Assembly (NCBI RefSeq): GCF_017813355.1
Contig: NZ_JAGIYZ010000025.1
Coordinates: forward strand, 1 to 58,316
Direction: 5' to 3'
DNA length: 58,316 nucleotides
DNA from: Roseomonas nitratireducens
GTDB lineage: Bacteria; Pseudomonadota; Alphaproteobacteria; Acetobacterales; Acetobacteraceae
This document shows, piece by piece, positions 1-12,897 of the stretch (position 1 is its first letter; each line of letters starts with the position of its first letter). The notes under the pieces are model-generated. The model was not told where the DNA came from, ran no database searches, and worked only from the letters and a program-made list of their open reading frames with translations. Made by a program: the position numbers and the translations under genes.

Positions 1-169
1 GGGAGGCGGCCGGGCGCGGCTCGGCCGGCGGCGCCGCAGGCCGCGTCGCGGCGGCAGCGGCGGCGGGCCGTGGCTGCGGGCCGGGCGTCATCGGCGCGTT
101 CAGCACGTACCAGAGGCCACCGGCGCCCAGCGCCACCAGGAACAGCATCGCGAGGAAGGTGCGCAGCAT
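1..169 (-). CDS. Membrane-anchored Pro/Ala-rich protein, N-terminal part (gene runs off the window)
   Basis: The frame opens at the ATG at 169-167 and stays open to the window edge, giving 56 codons. It begins MLRTFLAMLFLVALGAGG, a short positive N-terminus followed by one hydrophobic segment (about residues 5-22). This would be a signal anchor or uncleaved signal peptide. It then becomes a Pro/Ala linker (residues 30-56). The catalytic or binding part, if any, lies outside the window, so no function can be given. It diverges from the small secreted peptide gene at 246, leaving a 76-bp shared promoter region. Confidence 0.6.
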   Translation of the reverse strand, partial: MLRTFLAMLFLVALGAGGLWYVLNAPMTPGPQPRPAAAAAATRPAAPPAEPRPAAS

Positions 170-245
170 GGGCGGAGGATGCCAGCGCGCGGCGCGGCCG
201 ACGAGACTGTTCCCTTCGCCCCGCCCTTCGATCTAGCCTTCCCCG

Positions 246-425
246 ATGACCCGTCGCCTGACGCTGCCGATCCTGGGCCTGGCGCTTGCCGCCGGGCCAG
301 CCCTGCCGCCCTTCGCGCCCCGTGCGGCGCAGGCGCAGACCGAGGCACCGGCGCCGGCGCCGACCTCCCCCGTGCCGCGCCCGCCGCGGTCCTGCACGCC
401 GCCGCCGCCCGCGCCGACCTCCTGA
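246..425 (+). CDS. Small secreted Pro-rich peptide, coupled to the downstream deacylase gene
   Basis: A 59-codon gene not previously called. It starts MTRRLTLPILGLALAAG, a clear signal-peptide shape (n-region with two Arg, hydrophobic core, probable cleavage after AQA near residue 30). The rest is Pro/Ala/Thr-rich with a single Cys at residue 50. Its TGA (423-425) overlaps the ATG of the SIR2 gene (425-427) as TGATG, the usual arrangement for translational coupling. The same TGATG junction joins the SIR2 gene to the protease gene, so the three look like one transcript. Function unknown. A read-through leader is possible, but the signal peptide and exact junction favour a real gene. Confidence 0.55.
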   Translation: MTRRLTLPILGLALAAGPALPPFAPRAAQAQTEAPAPAPTSPVPRPPRSCTPPPPAPTS

Positions 426-1129
426 TGGCCCGCCGCATCGTCGTGCTGACCGGCGCGGGCATCTCCCGCGAATCCGGCCTTGCCACCTTTCGCGACGCGG
501 ACGGGATCTGGGCGCAGGTGCGCATTGAGGATGTCGCGACGCCGGACGCCTTCGCACGCGACCCGGCCCGCGTGCAGGGCTTCTACAATGCCCGCCGCGC
601 GCAGCTGCGCGACCCCGCCATCGCCCCGAACGCGGCGCATCTCGCCCTCGCGCGGCTCGAACGCGAGCATCCGGGGGAGGTGCTGCTGGTGACGCAGAAC
701 GTGGACGACCTGCATGAGCGCGCGGGATCGACGCGCCTTATCCACATGCATGGCGAGCTGATGAAGGCGCGCTGCATGTCGTGCCATGGCGCGAGCCCCT
801 GGCGCGCCGACATCGCGCCCGACAGCGCCTGCCCCGCCTGCGACGCGCGCGGCCGGCTGCGCCCGCATGTCGTCTGGTTCGGGGAGATGCCGCTGGCGAT
901 GGAGGAAATCGGCGCGGCGCTCGAGGCCTGCGACCTGTTCGTCTCGATCGGCACCTCGGGCAACGTCTATCCAGCCGCGGGCTTCGTGGCCGAGGTGCGC
1001 GGGCGGGCGCGCACGGTGGAGCTGAACCTCGAACCCTCGGAAGGCGCATCCCTGTTCGACGAGGCGATGCACGGGCCGGCGACGCAGGTCGTGCCCGCCT
1101 TCGTCGACGCGCTGCTGCGCGGCGCGTGA
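425..1129 (+). CDS. cobB: NAD-dependent protein deacylase, SIR2 family (CobB type)
   Basis: A 234-aa sirtuin that removes acyl groups from lysines using NAD+. Visible signatures are GAGIS at residues 10-14, TQNVDDLHERAG around 90-101 and the HMHGEL motif with the presumed catalytic His109. Four cysteines in two CxxC pairs (117/120 and 136/139) form the structural zinc site. Y54 and R57 form the Y-x-x-R pair that in SIRT5 and E. coli CobB selects succinyl/malonyl-lysine, so desuccinylase activity is likely. The ATG at 425 was chosen because it places GAGIS at the normal distance from the N-terminus. Upstream in-frame codons overlap the small peptide gene and resemble no sirtuin. Confidence 0.93.
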   Translation: MARRIVVLTGAGISRESGLATFRDADGIWAQVRIEDVATPDAFARDPARVQGFYNARRAQLRDPAIAPNAAHLALARLEREHPGEVLLVTQNVDDLHERAGSTRLIHMHGELMKARCMSCHGASPWRADIAPDSACPACDARGRLRPHVVWFGEMPLAMEEIGAALEACDLFVSIGTSGNVYPAAGFVAEVRGRARTVELNLEPSEGASLFDEAMHGPATQVVPAFVDALLRGA

Positions 1130-1807
1130 TGGCACGAGCTTGCGTGCCGCTGCTCGCCGCGGCGCTGATCCTGCCGGGCCTTGCCGCGGCGACCGAGGTC
1201 CCCGGCCTCGGCCCTGTCGATCCGCGCCGGCCCGTCCCCTTCGCCGAGCCGCCCTGGAACGCCATCGCGCTGGTGGAAACGCGCCCGGGCGGGCGGTGCA
1301 GCGGCGTGGCGATCGGCCCGCGCGTGGTGCTGACGGCGGCGCATTGCCTCGTCACCTCTGATGGGCGCGGGATCGTGCCGCCGGGGGATGTCGCGGTGCG
1401 GCTCGGCGGCGCCGTCGCGCGCGGCACGGCGCTCGCCGTCGGGCCGGGCTTCGACCCGGCGCGGGAGGAACCCTGGCGGGCGGACTGGGCGCTCGTCACC
1501 CTCGCCGCGCCGATCGGCCAGGGCCGCACCCTGCCGCTGCTGCGGGAGGCACCGTCGAACGGCGCGCCGCTGTCCCTGCCCGCCTGGCAGCACGACCGGC
1601 CGGACGTGCTGCTGGCCGATCGCGGCTGCCGCGTGGTGATGGTGGGCACCTTCGGCGCGCAGGGGATCCTCGTCGGGCACAATTGCGCCGGCACGGTGGG
1701 CAGCAGCGGCGCGCCGCTCCTGCTGCCGGTCGCGGGCGGCTACGCCATCGCCGGCGTGCAGGTGAAGGCGGCCCTCGGCCAGCCGCTCGGCCTCGCCGTG
1801 CCGGGCT

Positions 1808-6501
<4,694 letters not shown>

Positions 6502-6558
6502 TCACTCCTGGCTGGAGAAGGGCTTGAAAGGTCCTTTGAACATAGGCCTTTTCCGGCC

Positions 6559-7704
6559 TCAAGGCGACCCGTCATCGCCTTCCGGCACGAGGTTTCCGCC
6601 CCCCGCCCGGAAGCGGTCCGCCAGGCCGCGCAGCGGGCGGAAAACCTCGGGGTCGGTGCCGGTCAGGAAGGACTGGGCGGGCAGGGTGGCCAGGGCCGCG
6701 AACAGCGCTTCCCGCCGGGCGGCATCCAGATGCGCGGCGACCTCGTCCAGCAGCAGCAGGGGGGCGAAGCCGCGGGCTTCCGCGATCAGCGCGGCATGGG
6801 CCAGCACGACCGAGATCAGCAGCGCCTTCTGTTCACCGGTCGAGCAGATTTCCGCCGGCTGGTCCTTGGGCAGGTGGACCAGCGCCATGTCGGCCCGGTG
6901 CGCCCCCCGCGCGGCCCCGCCCGCGGCCGCGTCGCGCCGGCGGTCGGCGGCCAGCGCCTCCCGCAGCGCGTCCTCGGCGGCCAGGGCGGGCTGCTCGGCC
7001 AGGGCGGCGGCGATCGGGCAGAGCAGGTCCATCCGGGCCGCGGGGAAGGCGCCTGTGGCCGTGCCGGCGGCCATGACCGCGTTCAGCCGCGCAGCCAGGG
7101 CCCGGCGCGTGGCGCTGGCGGCGACGGCATGGCGGGCCATCGCATCCTCCAGCCCCGCGAGCCAGCGCGGATCGGCGCGGCCTTCGGCCAGCAGGCGGTT
7201 GCGCTGGGACATGGCGTTGTCATGCGCCGCCACTTCCCGCGCATGGCCGGGTTCCAGCGCCCAGGCGAGGCGGTCGAGGAAGCGCCGCCGGCCGGACGCC
7301 GCTTCCTGGAACAGCCGGTCCATCTGCGGCGTGAGCCAGACCACGGCGACGCGGTCGGCGAGGTCGGCCTGCGCGCGCACCGGCTGCCCGTCCAGGCGGA
7401 AGACGCGGCGATCCGTGCCGCCATCCGGGTCGCTGCCGGTGCCGATGTCGAAATCGCCCTGTGGCGTCGCGAAGCGGCCGGCGACGGCCCAGGGGCGGGC
7501 GGCGCCGTCCGCACGGCGGCCGAGTTCGCCCATGCGTGCGCCACGCAGGCCGCGTCCGGGGCCGAGGAGGGAGATCGCTTCCAGCAGGTTCGTCTTGCCC
7601 GCGCCGTTCTCGCCGGCGATCGCGACGATGGGCGCGTGGAAGGGGACGTCGAGCGACGGCCAGGAGCGGAAGTCTGTGAGGCGGAGGCGGGTGAGGCGGA
7701 GCAC
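6559..7704 (-). CDS. recF: DNA replication and repair protein RecF
   Basis: A 381-aa SMC-like ABC ATPase that helps load RecA at gapped DNA and stalled forks. Walker A is GENGAGKT at residues 31-38. The signature region is STGEQKALLIS and Walker B is LLLLDEVAAHLD near residue 310. The N-terminal LRLTDFRSW is typical of RecF. It lies in the dnaA-dnaN-recF-gyrB block on the minus strand, but here a tiny gene and a terminator-like hairpin separate it from dnaN, so it probably has its own promoter between about 7705 and 7780. Confidence 0.97.
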   Translation of the reverse strand: MLRLTRLRLTDFRSWPSLDVPFHAPIVAIAGENGAGKTNLLEAISLLGPGRGLRGARMGELGRRADGAARPWAVAGRFATPQGDFDIGTGSDPDGGTDRRVFRLDGQPVRAQADLADRVAVVWLTPQMDRLFQEAASGRRRFLDRLAWALEPGHAREVAAHDNAMSQRNRLLAEGRADPRWLAGLEDAMARHAVAASATRRALAARLNAVMAAGTATGAFPAARMDLLCPIAAALAEQPALAAEDALREALAADRRRDAAAGGAARGAHRADMALVHLPKDQPAEICSTGEQKALLISVVLAHAALIAEARGFAPLLLLDEVAAHLDAARREALFAALATLPAQSFLTGTDPEVFRPLRGLADRFRAGGGNLVPEGDDGSP

Positions 7705-7781
7705 GATTACTGACGTGTCACTTTCTGCAGTTGGTCATCCGAGCGCGCACGACGAATGGCCAATTCTGGCGTCGAAGAAGA

Positions 7782-7808
7782 GGGGCGGCCCGGTAAAGAG
7801 GCCGCCCC
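7782..7808 (-). terminator. Rho-independent terminator downstream of the small gene at 7822-7983
   Basis: A perfect 9-bp stem, GGGGCGGCC (7782-7790) and GGCCGCCCC (7800-7808), with a 9-nt loop. Read on the minus strand it is followed by TCTTCTTCG, a weak U-rich tail. It starts 13 nt after the stop of the 53-codon minus-strand gene, which is where its terminator should be. Confidence 0.55.
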
Positions 7809-7821
7809 CCAAGGCTTGTTG

Positions 7822-7983
7822 TTAACTTTTTGTCGTGGGGTCGGCTTCACCCCAAACCACTATTGGCCATCCTGTGTAGCCGTAGTCGCGCGCATAGAAC
7901 ACGCGTCCGGCTTTGGTGGTTCGAGTGGCTCGAAAGATGAGCCGAAACCCCGGCAGCAGGTTTTGGCGAGGCGGTTTGCCCAT
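7822..7983 (-). CDS. Very small conserved-looking protein between dnaN and recF
   Basis: A 53-codon gene too short for usual ORF cut-offs. The ATG (7983-7981) is preceded on the minus strand by AGAGGAG with an 8-nt spacer, one of the best Shine-Dalgarno sites in the window. The protein starts MGKPPRQNLLPGFRLIFRA and contains GRVFYARDYGYTGWPIVVW, an aromatic pattern suggesting a small beta-rich fold. It ends TKS and is followed by a terminator-like hairpin. The local DNA is less GC-rich than its neighbours. I do not recognise the family and assign no function. Confidence rests on the ribosome binding site, terminator and non-random composition. Confidence 0.6.
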   Translation of the reverse strand: MGKPPRQNLLPGFRLIFRATRTTKAGRVFYARDYGYTGWPIVVWGEADPTTKS

Positions 7984-8043
7984 GCCAAAAACTCCTCTGC
8001 ACGCACCCTTAATCCAATGGCTTGCCGACGATCTCAGCGGTCG

Positions 8044-8154
8044 TTAGTGTTGCCGCTCGTGAATGACACCTGCGACAGCCACATCCGCCTGCCGGATGCT
8101 TGGCTCAGCGGATCTCCTGGGGCGGCTTTGCGAATTCCTCGCTGAGCCGCCCAA
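8044..8154 (-). CDS. Possible 36-codon ORF with TTG start
   Basis: On the minus strand AAGGAG (8167-8162) is followed after 7 nt by a TTG opening a 36-codon frame that starts LGGSARNSQSRPRRS and ends at a TAA (8046-8044). The ribosome binding site is strong, but the product is short, hydrophilic and Arg/Ser-rich. It also lies across the inverted repeats of the hairpin at 8120-8161. It could be a leader peptide for the small gene 60 bp downstream, or chance. Confidence 0.25.
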   Translation of the reverse strand: MGGSARNSQSRPRRSAEPSIRQADVAVAGVIHERQH

Positions 8155-8161
8155 ATTTTTT
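8120..8161 (+). terminator. Strong Rho-independent terminator reading rightward, toward dnaN
   Basis: GGGCGGCT (8120-8127) pairs with AGCCGCCC (8145-8152). An inner GCGA/TCGC stem sits inside the loop, and AAATTTTTT follows (8153-8161). This is a textbook intrinsic terminator for plus-strand transcription. It faces the end of dnaN, which is on the minus strand, so it would stop antisense transcription into dnaN. An overlapping inverted repeat GGCTCAGCG/CGCTGAGCC (8102-8110 and 8140-8148) gives an alternative fold. Confidence 0.6.
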
Positions 8162-8245
8162 CTCCTTATGCCGTCAGAACCATCCTTGCGGTCAGACTGC
8201 GATTCCGATTCGAGATCAATAGGTTAGCACTAAAAGCGCCCTTTA

Positions 8246-9376
8246 TCACACACGCATGGGCATCAGCACATACAGCGCTTCGGGCTTCGCCTTGTCGCGC
8301 ACGATGGTGGGGGCGGCGCCGTCGGCGAACAGGAATTCCACCTCGTCGCCGATCAGGCTGGTGATGTCCGTCAGGTAGCGCGCCTGGAAGCCGATCTCGA
8401 GCGGCGTGCTCTCGTAGCGCACCGCGTCGGCCTCCAGCTCCTCCTGCGCCTGGCCCTGGTCGGGGCTGGCGGCGGACAGCAGCAGGTTGTTGCGGGAGAT
8501 GCTGAGCTTCACCGGGCGCGAGCGCTCGCTGCTGATGGCGGCGACGCGCGCCACCGCCTGCTCGAAGGCGTCCTTCGGCACGGTCAGCGTCTTGTCGTTG
8601 CCGCGCGGGATCACGCGCTCATACTCGGGGAAGGTGCCGTCGATCAGCTTGCTGGTGAGCGAGACGGTGCCGAGCGCGAAGCGGATCTTGGTGTCGGACA
8701 GGCGCACCTCGATCTCGTCCTGCGTCTCCTCGGCCAGCTTGCGGACCTCGTTCACCGTCTTGCGCGGCACGATCACGCCGGGCATCCCCTTCGCACCTTC
8801 GGGCAGCGGTTCCTCGACGCGTGCGAGGCGATGGCCGTCGGTCGCGACCGCGCGCAACACGGGCGTGCCGTCGGCCTCCGCGGCATGAAGGTAGATGCCG
8901 TTGAGGTAGTAGCGCGTCTCCTCCGTGCTGATCGCGAAGCGCGTGCGGTCGATCAGGTCGCGCAGCACGCCGGCCTTGATCGAGAACTTCGTCGGCAGAC
9001 GCCCCTCGGTCATCGAGGGGAAGTCATCGACAGGCAGCACGGTGAGCGTGGTGTTGAACTTGCCCGCGCGCAGCGTGAGCGGCCCGTCGCCGCCGCCATG
9101 GTCGAGCTCGACGCGCGCGCCCTCGGGCAGCTTGCGCACGATCTCGTACAGCGTGGCCGCGGGCGCCGTGGTGCGGCCGCCGCGCGTGACGGTGACGCCC
9201 GCCACTTCCTCGACCACCGCGATCTCCATGTCGGTCGCGGTCAGCGTCAGGCTGCCCTCGGTCTTCGCGTCGATCAGGACATTGGCGAGAATGGGGATCG
9301 TGTTCCGCCGCTCCACCACGCTCTGCACATGCGCGAGCGCCTTGATCAGCACCGCGCGGTCCACCGTGAACTTCAT
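8246..9376 (-). CDS. dnaN: DNA polymerase III beta subunit (sliding clamp)
   Basis: The 376-aa ring-forming processivity clamp. It starts MKFTVDRAVLIKALAHVQ and includes VVERRNTIPILANVLID, the conserved first-domain motif. Three clamp domains of about 120 residues follow. The C-terminus EALYVLMPMRV is the typical P-M-R-V/L end. It is separated from dnaA by 576 bp that include a terminator-like hairpin, so it is likely transcribed from its own promoter rather than directly with dnaA. Confidence 0.98.
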   Translation of the reverse strand: MKFTVDRAVLIKALAHVQSVVERRNTIPILANVLIDAKTEGSLTLTATDMEIAVVEEVAGVTVTRGGRTTAPAATLYEIVRKLPEGARVELDHGGGDGPLTLRAGKFNTTLTVLPVDDFPSMTEGRLPTKFSIKAGVLRDLIDRTRFAISTEETRYYLNGIYLHAAEADGTPVLRAVATDGHRLARVEEPLPEGAKGMPGVIVPRKTVNEVRKLAEETQDEIEVRLSDTKIRFALGTVSLTSKLIDGTFPEYERVIPRGNDKTLTVPKDAFEQAVARVAAISSERSRPVKLSISRNNLLLSAASPDQGQAQEELEADAVRYESTPLEIGFQARYLTDITSLIGDEVEFLFADGAAPTIVRDKAKPEALYVLMPMRV

Positions 9377-9661
9377 CGTCGCCCGACGCCCCGATGCTCT
9401 GGGCGGTCACCTCGCGGCCCGGGCTGGGCCGCGCGCGACCGCGCCTGTCCCCCTTTGCTCCCTCGCATGCCGGACCGGGGCCGAATCGGCCCGCGCGGCC
9501 CGGGCGAGGGGGGCGCACCATATCAGCGCGATTCCGGGCGGGGAAGCGGGGTGTGGCGCCGCGAAACCCGCGGATTTCCGCGGATCGAGGACGGGGCGGG
9601 CAGGCGGGCGGGGCCCGGACCGGCGCGAAGCGGGCCGCCGCCCGGACCCGGGAGGGCGCGG

Positions 9662-9927
9662 CGCGGCCACGCCCGACCCAGCCGCCAAGGCGAGCGCCGA
9701 GGCCCAAGGCGAGCAAGCCAAGCGGCCGAATGGCCGTACGGGCGATTGAGGTCCAGCAAAACAACGGATCGAGGCTCAACCTCGATCCGGGAGCGCACAG
9801 CGCGACCGCGCCCAACCCGCCTGCACCGCCCGGCGCCACAGCCCAGGGCGCGCAAGCCAAGCGGCCGAATGGCCGCGCCGGCGCTTGAGGCAAACAGAAA
9901 CTCCGCGCCGGCGCCTGAGGTCAAACA
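9662..9927. repeat. Diverged direct repeat, period about 139 bp, with palindromic core
   Basis: Two related copies lie around 9662-9770 and 9800-9905. Their best-conserved part is an identical 24-mer at 9713-9736 and 9852-9875 containing the palindrome GCGGCC-GAAT-GGCCGC. A shorter unit, GCGCCGGCGC followed by a TGAGG-type stretch and CAAACA, is repeated at 9875-9897 and 9905-9927 with a 30-bp period. It resembles a REP-like intergenic element that was locally duplicated. Confidence 0.6.
9754..9789 (-). terminator. Rho-independent terminator downstream of dnaA
   Basis: A perfect 10-bp stem CGGATCGAGG (9765-9774) / CCTCGATCCG (9780-9789) with a 5-nt loop. On the minus strand it is followed by TTGTTTTGCT. 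Its position about 165 bp past the dnaA stop and its orientation fit termination of dnaA mRNA. Confidence 0.6.
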
Positions 9928-9952
9928 AGACTCACCGGATGCCGGAAACCCT

Positions 9953-11377
9953 TCAGGTTTCCAGCATCCGCCGAAGCAGTTCGACATCTTCCGCGAAGGC
10001 CGCGTCGGCCTGCATGAGTTCGGAGATGCGCGAGACGGCGTGCATCACCGTCGTGTGGTCGCGATTGCCGAAGCGGCGGCCGATCTCGGGGAGCGAGCGC
10101 GAGGTCAGCTGCTTCGCGAGATACATCGCCACCTGGCGCGGCCGCGCCACGTTGCGCGCGCGCCGCGCGCTGCTCATGTCGGTCAGGCGGATGTTGTAGT
10201 GCTCGGCGACCTTGCGCTGGATCTCCTCGATCGTCACGCGGCGGTCATGCGCGCGGAGGATGTCGTGCAGAACCTCCTGCGCGCTGTCGAGCGTGACGGC
10301 GCGGCCGAACAGGTTGGCATGCGCGATCAGCCGGTTCAGCGCGCCTTCCAGCTCGCGGACGTTCGAGGTGATCTTGTGCGCGAGGAATTCCAGCACCGCC
10401 TTCGGCACCGCCACGCCCGCGGCCGTGGCCTTGGCCTGCAGGATGGACAGCCGCAGCTCGTAGGTGGTGGCGTGGATGTCGGCGACCATGCCGCAGCCCA
10501 GCCGCGTGCGCAGACGGTCCTCGAGCCCGTTGAGGTCGGAGGGCGACTTGTCGGCGCTGACGATGATCTGCTTGCCGGCGTCGATCAGCGCGTTGAAGGT
10601 GTGGAAGAACTCCTCCTGCGTGTTGTCCTTGCCGATCAGGAACTGCAGGTCGTCGACCATCAGCACGTCGACGGAGCGGAGGCTTTCCTTGAACTCCATC
10701 GTCGACTGGCTGCGCAGCGCGGCGATGAAGCGGTACATGAACTTCTCGGCGCTCATGTAGGCGACGTTGCGCGCCGGTTCCCCGTTGCGGATCGCCCAAG
10801 CGACGGCGTGCATCAGGTGGGTCTTGCCAAGGCCGACGCCGCCATACAGGAACAGCGGATTGAAGCCCGGGCTCGCCGGATGCTCGGCGACGCGCCGCGC
10901 GCAGGCATGGGCGAACTCGTTCGGCTTGCCGACGACGAAGGTGTCGAAGGTGAAGCGGGGATCGAGCGGCGCGGACCATTCCCCGCGGGACTCCCCGGCC
11001 GCGTTGCGCGGCGCGCGGCCGGACAGCGCCTCGGCCAGGCCGGACCGCTCGGGGGCGACCTCCACGTCCACGCCATCGGCCCCGCCGCGCGGCTGCGGGC
11101 CGACGCGCACATCGACCCGGCGCACCCCGGCATTCTCCTGCTGCCAGAGCAGGCTCAGCCGGTCGCCGTAATGGCTGCGGACCCAGTCGCGGAGGAAGCG
11201 GGTGGGCAGGTGGACGATGGCCTCGTCGCCCTCGACCGAAGCGAGGGTCATCTGGCGCAGCCAGGTGCGGTACTCGACCTCGCCGACCTCGTCGCGGAGG
11301 CGCCCACGGATGCGAGCCCAGGATTCCGCGAAGGATGCTGCAGAGCGCGCGGAACCGGACCCGGGCTGCTTCTCCAT
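9953..11377 (-). CDS. dnaA: Chromosomal replication initiator protein DnaA
   Basis: A 474-aa AAA+ initiator that binds DnaA boxes and melts oriC. Domain I includes WARIRGRLRDEVGEVEYRTW near residue 20. Domain III starts FTFDTFVVGKPNEFAHA. Walker A is GGVGLGKT at 179-186 and Walker B is VLMVDDLQFL. Domain IV has ARPRQVAMYLAKQLT and the DnaA signature GNRDHTTVMHA. The ATG at 11377 was chosen because GAGGGG lies 7 nt upstream. The ATG at 11383 abuts that motif and the frame further upstream lacks family similarity. A hairpin with a stem of GGAAACC/GGTTTCC surrounds the stop codon. Confidence 0.96.
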   Translation of the reverse strand: MEKQPGSGSARSAASFAESWARIRGRLRDEVGEVEYRTWLRQMTLASVEGDEAIVHLPTRFLRDWVRSHYGDRLSLLWQQENAGVRRVDVRVGPQPRGGADGVDVEVAPERSGLAEALSGRAPRNAAGESRGEWSAPLDPRFTFDTFVVGKPNEFAHACARRVAEHPASPGFNPLFLYGGVGLGKTHLMHAVAWAIRNGEPARNVAYMSAEKFMYRFIAALRSQSTMEFKESLRSVDVLMVDDLQFLIGKDNTQEEFFHTFNALIDAGKQIIVSADKSPSDLNGLEDRLRTRLGCGMVADIHATTYELRLSILQAKATAAGVAVPKAVLEFLAHKITSNVRELEGALNRLIAHANLFGRAVTLDSAQEVLHDILRAHDRRVTIEEIQRKVAEHYNIRLTDMSSARRARNVARPRQVAMYLAKQLTSRSLPEIGRRFGNRDHTTVMHAVSRISELMQADAAFAEDVELLRRMLET

Positions 11378-11556
11378 CACCATCCCCCTCAGTCGCCAAT
11401 CCTGCCGGCGCGTCGCGCATCCCGCCAGCCCTGGAGCCGGCACCCGCAACACCCCGTTAGCCTACCCTGCATCTTGAACAGTAGCGCCCCAAGGCCCCGG
11501 TGCAATCGTCAAAAACCGGCTGCCTTGCGGCGTGAACAGATCAAGTCACGACAACA

Positions 11557-11588
11557 GCACAGGCGCGCGAACATCTTCGCGCCTGTGC
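11557..11588 (-). terminator. Terminator-like hairpin downstream of rpsT
   Basis: A perfect 11-bp inverted repeat GCACAGGCGCG (11557-11567) / CGCGCCTGTGC (11578-11588) with a 10-nt loop. On the minus strand it lies 51 nt after the rpsT stop and is followed by TGTTGTCGTG, a weak T-rich tail. It would separate rpsT from dnaA transcription. Confidence 0.55.
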
Positions 11589-11639
11589 ATCAAATACTTC
11601 GTTGATTTCGAGAACGATGCCGCCGGGTGGCGGCGATAT

Positions 11640-11915
11640 TCAGCCCTGGCTCGCGGCCAGCGCCTTCACTCGGGCAGAGAGGCGGGAAACGCGCCGCGCC
11701 ACCGTGTTCGCGTGCATCACGCCCTTCGTCGCCGCGCGCTGCAGTTCCGGCTGCGCCGCGCGAAACGCGTCCTGCGCCGCCGCCTTGTCACCGGACGCGA
11801 TCGCTTCCTCCAGCTTGCGCACGAAGGTGCGCACGCGGGACTTGCGAGCCTTGTTGCGCGCGGTGCGCTTCTCGGTCTGGCGGATGCGCTTCTGCGCGGA
11901 CGCGGTGTTCGCCAT
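11640..11915 (-). CDS. rpsT: 30S ribosomal protein S20
   Basis: A 91-aa, very basic, Ala/Lys/Arg-rich protein starting [26 protein letters not shown], the standard S20 N-terminus. It binds 16S rRNA early in 30S assembly. The C-terminal region contains [16 protein letters not shown], matching the conserved helix. rpsT next to dnaA is common in alphaproteobacteria. Confidence 0.97.
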   Translation of the reverse strand: MANTASAQKRIRQTEKRTARNKARKSRVRTFVRKLEEAIASGDKAAAQDAFRAAQPELQRAATKGVMHANTVARRVSRLSARVKALAASQG

Positions 11916-11981
11916 GGGGCTTCCGGTTCAACTCGGTCGAGGTTTCGAAGATGCCGCGCCGGCGGGGGCCGCCACGGCGAA

Positions 11982-12032
11982 GGCGGGGTTTCTAATGCCG
12001 CGCGGCTCGCCACGTCAAGGCGGCGCGCGGCA
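11982..12032 (-). terminator. Possible terminator of the enoyl-CoA hydratase gene
   Basis: TGCCGCGCG (11996-12004) pairs with CGCGCGGCA (12024-12032), a 9-bp stem with a 19-nt loop. Minus-strand sequence after it is TTAGAAACCCC, a poor T-tract. It starts 33 nt past the stop at 12066. Confidence 0.35.
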
Positions 12033-12065
12033 GGAAATCCATGAACGCGGCTTAACGCCTGACGC

Positions 12066-12842
12066 TCAACGATTCCGGAAGGCCGGCTTGCGCTTCTCGG
12101 CGAAGGCCGACATGCCCTCCTTCTGGTCCTCGGTCGCGAAGAGGCTGAGGAAGAGCCGGCGTTCGGTGCGCACGCCCTCGGTCAGCGTGCCCTCGAAGGC
12201 CGCGTTCACCGCTTCCTTCGCCATGGCGACGGACGGGGCGGACAGGGCGCCGATCTTCTCGCCGATCTTCACCGCCTCATCCACCAGCGCGTCCGCGGGC
12301 ACCACGCGGCAGACCAGGTTCGACCGCTCGGCCTCGGCCGCGTCCATCATCCGCCCGGTCAGGATCATCTCCATGGCCTTGGACTTGCCGACGGCGCGCG
12401 TCAGGCGCTGGGACCCGCCGGCGCCCGGGATGATGCCGAGGTTGATCTCCGGCTGGCCGAACTTCGCCGTCTCGGCGGCGATGATCAGGTCGCACATCAT
12501 GGCCAGCTCGCAGCCGCCGCCGAGCGCGAAGCCCGCCACCGCGGCGATCACCGGCTTGCGGATCTCGAGCACCGTCTCCCAGCGCTCGCCGATGAAGTCG
12601 TTGAAATAGACCGCGGGGAAGGTGCGGTCCTTCATCTCCTTGATGTCGGCGCCGGCCGCGAAGGCCTTCTCGCTGCCGGTGACGACGACGGCGGCGATGG
12701 CGGGGTCGCGGTCGTAGCCGCGCAGCGCGTCGCCCAGCTCGCCCATCAGCTGGTCGCACAGCGCGTTGAGCGCCTGCGGCCGGTTGAGCCGGATGATCGC
12801 GACCTTCCCCCGGGTTTCCGTGAGGATCATCTCGTAGGCCAT
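12066..12842 (-). CDS. Enoyl-CoA hydratase (crotonase family)
   Basis: A 258-aa crotonase-fold protein that hydrates trans-2-enoyl-CoA in fatty-acid beta-oxidation. Diagnostic segments are [11 protein letters not shown] (first oxyanion-hole strand), [14 protein letters not shown] (second oxyanion-hole glycine) and [20 protein letters not shown]. The two catalytic glutamates expected in that region are present (E in GGCELA and in QPEINLG). The ATG at 12842 gives the normal family length. It lies 55 bp downstream of mutM on the same strand and may share its transcript. A specific pathway role cannot be read from sequence. Confidence 0.92.
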   Translation of the reverse strand: MAYEMILTETRGKVAIIRLNRPQALNALCDQLMGELGDALRGYDRDPAIAAVVVTGSEKAFAAGADIKEMKDRTFPAVYFNDFIGERWETVLEIRKPVIAAVAGFALGGGCELAMMCDLIIAAETAKFGQPEINLGIIPGAGGSQRLTRAVGKSKAMEMILTGRMMDAAEAERSNLVCRVVPADALVDEAVKIGEKIGALSAPSVAMAKEAVNAAFEGTLTEGVRTERRLFLSLFATEDQKEGMSAFAEKRKPAFRNR

Positions 12843-12897
12843 GCGACTTCGTCCTTGCCGTGTGATGCGCCACCCGTAGCGCAGGTGACCCGCCCCC

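Larger units (their letters stand above)
9377..9952. other. dnaA-dnaN intergenic region, repeat-rich, no convincing gene
   Basis: A 576-bp non-coding stretch between two minus-strand genes. From left to right it holds the probable dnaN promoter/leader region (9377-9660), two copies of a diverged repeat of about 139 bp, and a terminator-like hairpin inside the repeat block. Open frames exist on both strands but are Pro/Ala/Arg-rich with no ribosome binding site or recognisable motif, as expected by chance at this GC content. I saw no perfect DnaA box here. Confidence 0.6.

Noticed and set aside
7756..8145. 129-codon plus-strand frame between recF and dnaN
   Set aside because: It runs antisense to the better-supported 53-codon gene, lacks a ribosome binding site and has no motif or membrane pattern.
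9377..9952. dnaA-dnaN gap as replication origin
   Set aside because: No perfect DnaA box seen, and the ppsR-hemE gap matches the position known in alphaproteobacteria and has one.
9394..9987. Several open frames on both strands in the dnaA-dnaN gap
   Set aside because: Very Pro/Arg/Ala-rich, mutually overlapping, without ribosome binding sites; typical of chance frames at high GC.
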